Shown: in pieces, positions 1 to 5,561 of the stretch | Layout of the letters: every line of letters begins with the position of its first letter | Position numbering within the stretch: position 1 is the first letter of the stretch | Source of the DNA: CAYZZA01 sp964482685 | Lineage (GTDB): Bacteria > Bacillota > Bacilli > Lactobacillales > Carnobacteriaceae_A | Length of the DNA stretch: 6,138 nucleotides | Assembly: GCA_964482685.1 (NCBI GenBank) | Contig: CAYZZA010000065.1 | Coordinates: 1-6,138, forward strand | Reading direction: 5' to 3' | Translations under genes and position numbers: made by a program | The notes under the pieces: generated by a model | Told to the model about the DNA's origin: nothing | The model's input: the letters and a program-made list of their open reading frames with translations, nothing else | The model's database searches: none

Positions 1-116
1 CTGTCGCAATGTTGTTCCTAGAAACCACCGAATTTATTCGGTGTGTAGTTCATAAAAGCGATTCATACACTCTTTGAGAATAAGGAATAAATACGTGCTG
101 ACTTTGAGACAGCAAA
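1..116. mobile_element. Possible end of an insertion sequence continuing off the left edge
   Basis: The sequence TGCTGACTTTGAGACAGCA (97-115) has 5-bp inverted ends (TGCTG/CAGCA). Its GACTTTGAGACAGC core resembles terminal repeats I associate with Firmicute insertion sequences of the IS1182 type, from memory only. Nothing coding is visible from 1 to 116, and a hairpin lies at 26-43. If correct, the element lies to the left and its boundary is near 115. No transposase residues can be read in this window, so this is a weak call. Confidence 0.2.
26..43. repeat. Short perfect hairpin CACCGAAT/ATTCGGTG
   Basis: An 8-bp perfect inverted repeat around a 2-nt centre (functionally a 7-bp stem with a small loop). 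No U-tract follows on either strand. It may be the hairpin after a gene that ends outside the window on the plus strand: frame 1 has a stop at 19-21. Confidence 0.35.
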
Positions 117-133
117 AACAATACTAGTTGATA

Positions 134-161
134 CTCAACTTTTAAAAATAAAAAAGTTGAG
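134..161. repeat. Alternative inverted repeat overlapping the terminator
   Basis: CTCAACTTTT (134-143) and AAAAGTTGAG (152-161) form a perfect 10-bp stem with an 8-nt loop. The right arm is the same GTTGAG used by the terminator hairpin, so on RNA the two foldings exclude one another. It could serve plus-strand transcripts or simply result from a duplicated terminator arm. Confidence 0.5.
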
Positions 162-179
162 CCATAAAACAAACTCAAC
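144..179 (-). terminator. Intrinsic terminator of the accessory operon
   Basis: On the minus strand GTTGAG (179-174) pairs with CTCAAC (161-156), plus two G-U pairs, closing an 8-nt loop. The stem is followed at once by TTTTTTATTTTT (155-144). It lies 80 nt downstream of the stop at 259. The stem is short, but the U-tract is long. Confidence 0.65.
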
Positions 180-258
180 ATTGTGGCCGACTCAATTTAA
201 GATGTTGTGAACGAAAAGGCTCATATAACAATTAAAGGTTCCATATTTATGTGACACA

Positions 259-1671
259 CTAGTCAAATACAAAATCTTCCTCCATTACGCTCCATAAATC
301 GTCTATACTTTGATACAAACTTTCCTTTTCATCTTCTATGATACCTAACACATAATTATGCCTTAATTCTGGTTTTTCTATCAGTGTCCATCCGATTTGT
401 TGGAAAGAAACTTTCATAAAAGCCAACCATTGAGGGTAATTAATTGATAAAAATGGGTTTGCGGCCCCTGTCTTAAAGGCCAGAGTTACTTTCCCAGCAT
501 TAACGGCCGAAGCAATCGTATGTGAAGTATAAAGCATTGTTCCAAGTTTAGGTCTTTTCGTTCTATCCGACGTAATGGGAATAGACTCTTTAATAGAATG
601 TCCTTCTTTTATTCTCTTGATTGAATACAACATTCTTACACCTAATTCAGTAATGGTTACTGGAACAGATGAGGAGACAAAATGAATAAAATCGAATCCA
701 TCGTAATACATTCCTTGTACTATTTCTGCTATTGTCTGATCCAATTCTCCTATTTCCCCAAACTGAAATAGATTAAATATGCTCATTAAAGGAGCAGGTA
801 AGCCCATAGACGTATTCATATCTGATTTAAAATGATTGATCACTTTTATAATAGCCTTGGAAATATGTTCTTCTACCCGATCTTCATATCCAGGCATCAT
901 TTGCCTGACAATGTTCCCTTTTCTATCTACAGTTGTCATGGTTCCACTTAATACATCCAACACACCTACGATTAACCCTAAAAATGGGTCATGTCCTAAT
1001 GAAACCAAACGATGAAAATAGGGTGTTAACCCATCCACATATGTATCCGTAACAGGATTTCCTTTGTTGTCCACATTCATAGACGCATCGTAGGGTACTT
1101 TAGCTAGTTTTTCTAGTCTTTTTACTTCTTCTTCTGGAATGGCCTCATCAAATTTAGTACGTATCCAGTTTGACATGGTACCTGCTTTGGTTCCATCTGC
1201 ACCTTTTTCTGGCACACCTACGAGCAGAATATCTATCGCTGCTGCCAATAGTCCCATGACGATAGAAATCGCCCATTCCGTCTGATCTAATCTATGCATG
1301 GCGTTAAATTCGTTGTTCAGTTTGCGAATCACGTCAAAGTTTTCTTCCATCTCTTTTTCTGTGAAAATATCAGTAAAATGAACATCTTCAGGTATGTTGG
1401 TCGTTGCTTCTTTGAGTAAATCGTCAAAAGGTGTTATCTTGATCGATTTCGCTTCAAGTGGATCTTGCGTACCAATCCTTTTTTGACCACTTTTCAGTTC
1501 AGTATTCATGTCAATATCAATATTCATCGATTTTAGTAACTGTTCGCTTGATTGTATAGAGTTTTTTAATTTAGATTTAGTCTTCTCCAAATCGTTTTTA
1601 CTGTAACTCGTTTCAAGTTCATTTTTTATAACCTTTAAAAGTTCCATTTCTTCTTTTGTAAGTTTAGCCAT
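259..1671 (-). CDS. Uncharacterised 470-residue protein with hydrophobic segments and a GHDP motif
   Basis: I do not recognise this family. Residues 5-50 are Lys/Glu-rich and probably coiled coil. Residues 133-152 (WAISIVMGLLAAAIDILLVG) form a convincing transmembrane-length hydrophobic segment. At 216-228 the run TPYFHRLVSLGHDP, with two His and an Asp, leads straight into a second hydrophobic stretch (229-246, FLGLIVGVLDVLSGTMTT). Weaker hydrophobic patches lie at 291-303 and 383-399. The C-terminus is acidic (EEDFVFD). There is no signal peptide, known nucleotide-binding motif or nuclease motif. The ATG at 1669-1671 overlaps the upstream stop by 8 nt (ATGGCTAA) and has only a weak GGA upstream, so translation is probably coupled to the first gene and the products are likely made in a fixed ratio. 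A U-rich terminator follows about 80 nt after the stop. The frame is long, intact and clearly coding, but its function is unknown. Confidence 0.88.
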   Translation of the reverse strand: MAKLTKEEMELLKVIKNELETSYSKNDLEKTKSKLKNSIQSSEQLLKSMNIDIDMNTELKSGQKRIGTQDPLEAKSIKITPFDDLLKEATTNIPEDVHFTDIFTEKEMEENFDVIRKLNNEFNAMHRLDQTEWAISIVMGLLAAAIDILLVGVPEKGADGTKAGTMSNWIRTKFDEAIPEEEVKRLEKLAKVPYDASMNVDNKGNPVTDTYVDGLTPYFHRLVSLGHDPFLGLIVGVLDVLSGTMTTVDRKGNIVRQMMPGYEDRVEEHISKAIIKVINHFKSDMNTSMGLPAPLMSIFNLFQFGEIGELDQTIAEIVQGMYYDGFDFIHFVSSSVPVTITELGVRMLYSIKRIKEGHSIKESIPITSDRTKRPKLGTMLYTSHTIASAVNAGKVTLAFKTGAANPFLSINYPQWLAFMKVSFQQIGWTLIEKPELRHNYVLGIIEDEKESLYQSIDDLWSVMEEDFVFD

Positions 1672-2194
1672 TTGCTTTGTCCAAATCTTCTCTTAAATCA
1701 TGAATGGCTCGTTCTAGGATGATGTTCAAACCATTTAAATAATCTGCTCGTTCATTTGTAGCATCCATTTCCTCTTTTAGTGCTTGATTGATGGCATGAT
1801 TTTTTTCGATAGCAAGTTTTAATAGGCGTTCTTTTGATTCTCGTAGTTTTTTGTTTTTAATTGTCGAGGCTATGCCTACACCTCCTGCACCTAATACTGC
1901 AATGGGCGCTGCTAACACGAAAACACCTGCTGCCATTCCGCCACCTACCACAGCACCCGCTGCCGCAAGACCTGATGTAATAGCCGCTGCACTTAATCCT
2001 ACGACTTTTCCTCCGAAAAATAAGGCCGCAAAAGAACCTGCTCCACCAACACCAGCGCCAAGGGCTCCTGCGACTACTTCAGGGATGGCACTATCTACTA
2101 TGGTACTCGTCTTTGACTTTACAGCGGTTGAGGCTTCATTGATTACTTTTTCTACATTTTTTAATGAATCTAGTGACTCAAAATTTTTCTCCAT
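1664..2194 (-). CDS. Uncharacterised Gly/Ala-rich membrane-type protein with C-terminal helix
   Basis: I do not recognise this 176-residue protein. Residues 1-39 are polar and probably helical (ESLDSLKNVEKVINEAS). Residues 40-110 form a continuous Gly/Ala/Val stretch with about 19 glycines and only one charged residue (Lys63), including repeated GxxxG-like and GGG spacings, as in glycine-zipper membrane segments. It could fold as two or three transmembrane helices. Residues about 112-175 are strongly charged and helix-forming (IKNKKLRESKERLLKLAIEK, then LERAIHDLREDL), a likely coiled coil on one side of the membrane. There is no cleavable signal peptide. It is the first gene of a two-gene operon with a strong ribosome binding site, and its stop codon lies inside the start of the next gene. 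The compact hydrophobic block resembles pore- or membrane-associating domains in general composition only. It could be an effector, a scaffold or an envelope protein. Confidence 0.85.
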   Translation of the reverse strand: MEKNFESLDSLKNVEKVINEASTAVKSKTSTIVDSAIPEVVAGALGAGVGGAGSFAALFFGGKVVGLSAAAITSGLAAAGAVVGGGMAAGVFVLAAPIAVLGAGGVGIASTIKNKKLRESKERLLKLAIEKNHAINQALKEEMDATNERADYLNGLNIILERAIHDLREDLDKANG

Positions 2195-2202
2195 CCGCAT
2201 TT

Positions 2203-2207
2203 CCTCC
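2203..2207 (-). promoter_or_regulatory. Ribosome binding site that fixes the start of the small membrane protein
   Basis: GGAGG on the minus strand is 2 nt from an ATG at 2198-2200, 8 nt from an ATG at 2192-2194, and overlaps a possible TTG at 2207-2209. Normal spacing selects the ATG at 2194, giving MEKNFESL as the N-terminus. Confidence 0.75.
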
Positions 2208-2258
2208 AAAAAAATATTTTTTAAGCGACATAATCTAATTTAGTCTCTTTGTACTTTT

Positions 2259-2287
2259 ACTATATACTACAAACTTTTTCCTTTCAT
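2259..2287 (-). promoter_or_regulatory. Putative promoter of the two-gene accessory operon
   Basis: On the minus strand TATAGT (2259-2264, 5 of 6 consensus) lies 17 bp downstream of ATGAAA (2282-2287, 4 of 6). This predicts a start near 2252 and a leader of about 58 nt. A second, weaker candidate is TTGAGA with a 16-bp spacer and TAAAAA further upstream, overlapping the palindrome at 2317-2331. The choice between them cannot be settled by eye. An independent promoter is expected because a terminator separates this operon from dtd. Confidence 0.4.
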
Positions 2288-2490
2288 TGATGGACTCTTT
2301 TTTCTTTTTACCCTTATGAGTCTCATTCTCAAAAGAAAAACTTTCTTTACAAGTCAATCTACAAAATAGAAACAGATAAAAAGAATGGATTTCTACTTAG
2401 TAGAGCGTATCGTGCATTCAACCCAAGCACATGAGCATTGGTTTAGAGACACATGCGTAAAGGTATACAGGCCAAGCAAAAATTCCTCAC
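2288..2490. other. Intergenic stretch with no convincing gene
   Basis: Between the rel-dtd terminator and the promoter of the next operon I see no supported gene. There is one 43-codon plus-strand frame (2385-2516) with no ribosome binding site. The only visible structures are small palindromes: TCTACTTAGTAGA (2392-2404) and ATGAGTCTCAT (2316-2326), the latter inside a longer TGAG...CTCA symmetry (2317-2331). Base composition is A/T-rich, with several runs of T and A. Confidence 0.6.
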
Positions 2491-2535
2491 AAAAAAAGCC
2501 CTTAAGTGCTCCTTAAAAAAGGAGTGCTTAAAGGC
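2491..2535 (-). terminator. Intrinsic terminator of the rel-dtd operon
   Basis: On the minus strand the arms 2535-2519 and 2514-2498 pair over 17 positions: 9 bp including a G-U, a 2x2 internal loop (CA/CA), then 6 bp. They close a TTTT loop and run directly into TTTTTTT (2497-2491). Stem plus seven U residues is a classic rho-independent terminator. It lies about 190 nt past the dtd stop. The plus-strand RNA also pairs well but has no following U-tract, so the signal is for minus-strand transcription. Confidence 0.85.
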
Positions 2536-2541
2536 ACATAG

Positions 2542-2586
2542 AACGAAACAGGTATGATGTGATTTGCTGAGAACACTTGTTTCGTT
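2542..2586. repeat. Inverted repeat in the rel-dtd 3' tail
   Basis: AACGAAACA (2542-2550) and TGTTTCGTT (2578-2586) form a perfect 9-bp stem. It extends to 12 bp with a single G-U wobble on plus-strand RNA, or one A-C mismatch on minus-strand RNA, closing a loop of about 21 nt. It sits just upstream, in the minus direction, of the terminator hairpin, so a rel-dtd transcript would end in two hairpins. No U-tract follows it. It could be a transcript-end protection structure, a remnant of a mobile element, or a plus-strand RNA element. Confidence 0.5.
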
Positions 2587-2724
2587 GCTTGAGTTGTTCC
2601 CTAATGTATCTGGTATGTTGATTTATTTCGCATCTTTTTTTAGTTCGTAGGTGATTCATTAGATATTCTTTTGTTTTATTTCATATATTTTTTTATTGAG
2701 TGGTTTATTCGTTTAGTTCGTGCT

Positions 2725-3171
2725 TTATTTGTTTTTAGAATCGATCACAATCGTAACGGGCCCATCGTTTACGAGCGACACATCCATCATCGCCCCGAAT
2801 TTACCCGTTTCGACATGCAGTCCGGCTTCAGCTAGGTTTTGGTTGAACAGCTCATACAACCGTTTGGCGTGTTCAGGTCTTGCGGCTTGTATAAAGCTTG
2901 GTCGGTTTCCTTTTTTCGTTTCTGCGTGCAATGTAAATTGAGAAACAGACAGCACACTTCCTTGGATATCGTGAACAGACACATTCATCTTGTCTGCTTC
3001 GTCACTAAAAATGCGCATCATGCGTGTTTTTTTCGCCAAATAAAGCACGTCCCCTTCGTCGTCTGCCTCTTCTACTCCTACAAGCACAAGCAGACCGGGT
3101 CCAATCGACGCAATGCGTTCGTCCTCCACAACTACAGAGGCTTCTTTCACTCGTTGGATCACTAGACGCAT
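2725..3171 (-). CDS. dtd: D-aminoacyl-tRNA deacylase
   Basis: Cytosolic homodimeric proofreading enzyme that hydrolyses D-amino acids (and Gly from tRNA-Ala) off mischarged tRNAs. It is 148 residues, the usual DTD length. The signatures are the N-terminal MRLVIQRV strand, the SQFTL motif at 77-81 followed by KKGNRPSF at 86-93, and the Gly-cisPro motif in NDGPVT at 135-140, which builds the chiral-selective pocket of the partner subunit. The ATG at 3169-3171 follows an AAAAGGGGAG ribosome binding site that abuts and partly overlaps the rel stop (3186-3188), suggesting translational coupling with rel. The rel-dtd pair is conserved across Bacilli. The gene is intact, with no internal defects seen. 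The next downstream feature is a 3' tail and a terminator about 190 nt away, not the lytH-hisS-aspS genes found in B. subtilis. Confidence 0.96.
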   Translation of the reverse strand: MRLVIQRVKEASVVVEDERIASIGPGLLVLVGVEEADDEGDVLYLAKKTRMMRIFSDEADKMNVSVHDIQGSVLSVSQFTLHAETKKGNRPSFIQAARPEHAKRLYELFNQNLAEAGLHVETGKFGAMMDVSLVNDGPVTIVIDSKNK

Positions 3172-3185
3172 CGTACTCTCCCCTT

Positions 3186-5399
3186 TTACATGGTGATTCG
3201 CTTGACGTTGTAGACGTCGGGAATGGTTTTGATTTTGTCGACAATTCGCTCGAGTTCAGCAAGGTTTTCTATCGAGATGGTAATTTGAATGGTCGCAATC
3301 TTGTTGCGGTCTACTTTTCCATTCACGTTGCTGATTTTTTTCGTTTGCGCATTGATCACTTGCAAAATCTCATTCAGCAACCCATTGCGGTCATACCCCG
3401 ATACTTGTAATTCCGCATCGTATTCCACGTCTTTTGACCCGGTATTTTCCCAATCCACGTCAATCAAGCGGTTTTCCGCATCGTCTGCGGCAATAATATT
3501 TGGACAATCGGCTCGGTGCACCGAAATCCCTCTTCCTCTTGTGATATATCCGACAATTTTATCCCCAGGAACCGGGTTGCAGCAGCGACTGAGGCGAAGT
3601 AGAAGGTTGTCTGCTCCTTCTACTAGGACGCCATTTTCGTGCCGGATCAGCATTTTTTGTGATTCTTTGGCTGGTTTGTTTAATTCGATGGACGACACCG
3701 TTTCCATCTTTTTCTCGCGTTCTTTCTTTTTACGCTCTTCTTCGGTCAGACGATTCGCCACAGCTAAGGCTTTTAATTCCCCGTATCCAACCGCCGCTAA
3801 CAAATCGTCTTCTTGTTGAAAGTTCATTTTTTCTTTTAAAGCTTTCAACTTTTCTTTTGTGAGGATGGTCTTTGCGGAAAAGCCCATTTCGGCCAATTGG
3901 TTCTCCAACATCACGCGCCCTCGTTCGACGTTGACTTCTTTTTCTTGTGCTTTGAAAAACTGTCTGATTTTGTTTCGTGCTTTACTCGTTGAGACGTATT
4001 TGAGCCAATCCCTACTTGGCCCAAATGAATTGGGCGAAGTGAGCATTTCTACGATATCACCTGTTTTTAATTTGTAGTTTAACGGCACAATTTTTCCGTT
4101 TACTTTGGCACCGGTCGATTTACGCCCAACTTCCGTGTGGACATGATACGCAAAATCCAACGTACTGGCTCCATTAGGCAGTTCGGTCACATCGCCTTTC
4201 GGGGTAAAGACGTATACTTTGTCTCGTAAGATATCGTCTTTTACGCCTTGCATAAAATCACTGGCGTCGCTTGTTTCATCTTGTAATTCAATCAAGTCAT
4301 GGAACCACGACAAATGTTGGGTCAGTTCATCGTTGGATACCTTTTTGGTGACGCCTTCTTTATACGCCCAGTGCGCTGCGACCCCGTATTCAGCAATCTC
4401 ATGCATTTCTACGGTGCGGATTTGTACTTCCAAAGGCGTCGCACGCGGTCCCAATACGGTTGTATGCAAAGATTGATACAAGTTTGCCTTTGGCATCGCA
4501 ATGTAGTCTTTAAACCTTCCTGGCATTGGTTTCCAACGCGTATGAATCGCACCCAACACCGCATAACAATCTTTGATCGACTCAACGATGATTCGGATGG
4601 CCAACAAATCGTAAATCTCATCAAACTGTTTTTTTTGGTCTTTCATTTTTCGATAAATAGAATAAATGTGTTTGGGACGTCCGGTGATATTGGCAGTCAC
4701 ATCCAACTCTTCCACCGACGCTTCAATCATGCTGATCGCATCCGAAATAAATGCTTCTCTTTCGTCTCGCTTGGAGTTCATCAAGTGAACAATGCGGTAA
4801 TATTGCTGGGGATTCAAATAACGAAGCGACGTGTCTTCCAACTCCCACTTCACACGGTTGATCCCTAAACGGTCGGCGAGAGGCGCGTATATTTCAAGCG
4901 TCTCCCGCGCAATTTCACGTTGTTTTTCAGGTCGATGAAATTTCAACGTGCGCATGTTGTGCAAGCGGTCAGCTAACTTCACCATCACCACGCGCAAATC
5001 TTGCGCCATCGCCAGCAGCATTTTGCGGTGGTTTTCTGCTTGTTGTTCTTGTTTGGATTTAAATTTTAATTTCCCAAGTTTCGTTACCCCGTCTACAAGC
5101 TCAGCGACTTCTTCTGAAAAGTTTTCAGCGATGTCGTCAAACGTGTACTCGGTGTCTTCGACGACGTCATGCAAAAAACCTGTTGCGATGGTCGCAGGGT
5201 CCATTTTTAATTCCGCTAAAATACCGGCTACTTGGATGGGATGAATAATATACGGTTCGCCTGATTTTCTGTATTGTTCCCCATGCGCATGTTCTGCAAA
5301 AAGATAGGCTTTTTTTACAAATGCGACATGTTTATCATTCATGTATTCCGAACAGAGTGCAATCACTTCTTCTATTGTGTACCGACTTGCTTTTGGCAT
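3186..5399 (-). CDS. rel: Bifunctional (p)ppGpp synthetase/hydrolase Rel
   Basis: Long RSH enzyme of the stringent response. It transfers pyrophosphate from ATP to GDP/GTP to make (p)ppGpp on starved ribosomes and hydrolyses (p)ppGpp otherwise. The protein is 737 residues, close to the 734 of B. subtilis. The HD hydrolase (about 24-190) keeps R44, H53, H77-D78 and D144. The synthetase (about 230-345) has D264, the RFKD motif at 295-298 (the bifunctional type, not the EXDD of hydrolase-dead RelA), NLYQSLHT and E324 in LEVQIRT. The TGS domain (about 391-452) contains the DKVYVFTPKG and AYHVHTEVG motifs. A helical region follows, then a Cys/His region with C606-C607, H628 and C632, and an ACT domain from about 657 to the end. 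All key residues for both activities are present. The start is the ATG at 5399 with a good ribosome binding site. The leader hairpin may add regulation. dtd follows 14 nt after the stop. Confidence 0.97.
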   Translation of the reverse strand: MPKASRYTIEEVIALCSEYMNDKHVAFVKKAYLFAEHAHGEQYRKSGEPYIIHPIQVAGILAELKMDPATIATGFLHDVVEDTEYTFDDIAENFSEEVAELVDGVTKLGKLKFKSKQEQQAENHRKMLLAMAQDLRVVMVKLADRLHNMRTLKFHRPEKQREIARETLEIYAPLADRLGINRVKWELEDTSLRYLNPQQYYRIVHLMNSKRDEREAFISDAISMIEASVEELDVTANITGRPKHIYSIYRKMKDQKKQFDEIYDLLAIRIIVESIKDCYAVLGAIHTRWKPMPGRFKDYIAMPKANLYQSLHTTVLGPRATPLEVQIRTVEMHEIAEYGVAAHWAYKEGVTKKVSNDELTQHLSWFHDLIELQDETSDASDFMQGVKDDILRDKVYVFTPKGDVTELPNGASTLDFAYHVHTEVGRKSTGAKVNGKIVPLNYKLKTGDIVEMLTSPNSFGPSRDWLKYVSTSKARNKIRQFFKAQEKEVNVERGRVMLENQLAEMGFSAKTILTKEKLKALKEKMNFQQEDDLLAAVGYGELKALAVANRLTEEERKKKEREKKMETVSSIELNKPAKESQKMLIRHENGVLVEGADNLLLRLSRCCNPVPGDKIVGYITRGRGISVHRADCPNIIAADDAENRLIDVDWENTGSKDVEYDAELQVSGYDRNGLLNEILQVINAQTKKISNVNGKVDRNKIATIQITISIENLAELERIVDKIKTIPDVYNVKRITM

Positions 5400-5404
5400 A
5401 GACG

Positions 5405-5413
5405 CCACCTTCT
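5405..5413 (-). promoter_or_regulatory. Ribosome binding site of rel
   Basis: AGAAGGTGG on the minus strand is one mismatch from AGAAGGAGG and lies 5 nt before the ATG at 5397-5399. It favours that ATG over an in-frame TTG at 5474, which would add 25 residues not expected in the family and lies inside the leader hairpin. Confidence 0.8.
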
Positions 5414-5450
5414 CTTCTATAATTTCATACGCACAGGGTGCTATAAGACA

Positions 5451-5480
5451 AAAGGATTGGAAGCAACGTCCCAATCCTTT
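5451..5480 (-). promoter_or_regulatory. Hairpin in the rel leader, attenuator- or terminator-like
   Basis: A perfect 10-bp inverted repeat (AAAGGATTGG / CCAATCCTTT) with a 10-nt loop, extended by one G-U pair on the minus-strand RNA. It is followed by an imperfect U-rich stretch (TTTTGTCTT). It begins about 27 nt after the predicted rel transcription start and ends about 50 nt before the rel ATG. It could terminate deoC read-through, act as an attenuator in the rel leader, or stabilise the 5' end. The structure is seen directly, its role is inferred. The short interrupted U-tract makes it a weak terminator at best. Confidence 0.5.
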
Positions 5481-5513
5481 CTCTCACTGTCCTTTTTTGT
5501 CCTTCTCTTCTTA

Positions 5514-5542
5514 ATTATAAAGAAAACAGCCCTTTTTTTCAA
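5514..5542 (-). promoter_or_regulatory. Sigma-A promoter of rel-dtd
   Basis: On the minus strand a -35 box TTGAAA (5537-5542, 5 of 6 consensus) and a perfect -10 box TATAAT (5514-5519) are separated by exactly 17 bp. It starts 20 nt past the deoC stop and predicts a transcript start near 5507, giving a leader of about 108 nt before the rel ATG. This is the best promoter in the window and indicates that rel can be transcribed independently of deoC. Confidence 0.85.
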
Positions 5543-5561
5543 TCATTCCTGTAAAAATAGA

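Noticed and set aside
1851..2243. Plus-strand 130-codon Pro/Ala-rich frame opposite the small membrane protein gene
   Set aside because: It is the antisense shadow of the Gly/Ala-rich stretch (GGC/GCC codons read as Pro/Ala). It has no sensible ribosome binding site, and the minus-strand gene fits an operon with correct signals.
2385..2516. 43-codon plus-strand frame (begins MDFYLVERIVHSTQ) as a gene or gene remnant
   Set aside because: No ribosome binding site or promoter, it runs into the terminator of the opposite strand, and I could not link it to any family.
2528..2659. 43-codon minus-strand frame after dtd (begins MNHLRTKKRCEINQ) as a gene
   Set aside because: No ribosome binding site ahead of the ATG and no recognisable features. 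Its stop inside the terminator stem is curious and is noted as part of the tail finding, but it is not enough to call a gene.
2639..2721. Direct repeat TTTAGTTCGT (2639-2648 and 2712-2721), as a possible attachment or target-site duplication
   Set aside because: Only 10 bp, in A/T-rich DNA, 73 bp apart, with nothing element-like between the copies. Chance is a sufficient explanation.
3289..3819. Long plus-strand frame opposite the 3' half of rel
   Set aside because: The rel frame on the other strand is a complete, motif-verified enzyme. The antisense frame shows no domain and no start signals.
4299..4868. 189-codon plus-strand frame opposite the rel synthetase domain
   Set aside because: Antisense shadow of a highly conserved coding region, with no ribosome binding site or recognisable protein features.
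5400..5474. Extension of Rel by 25 residues from an in-frame TTG
   Set aside because: The TTG lies inside the leader hairpin without a properly spaced ribosome site. The ATG at 5399 has one and gives the family's normal length and residue numbering.
5400..5513. T-box or other amino-acid riboswitch in the rel leader
   Set aside because: The leader is only about 108 nt and lacks the T-box UGGN antiterminator bulge and specifier-loop architecture. Only one hairpin of note is visible.
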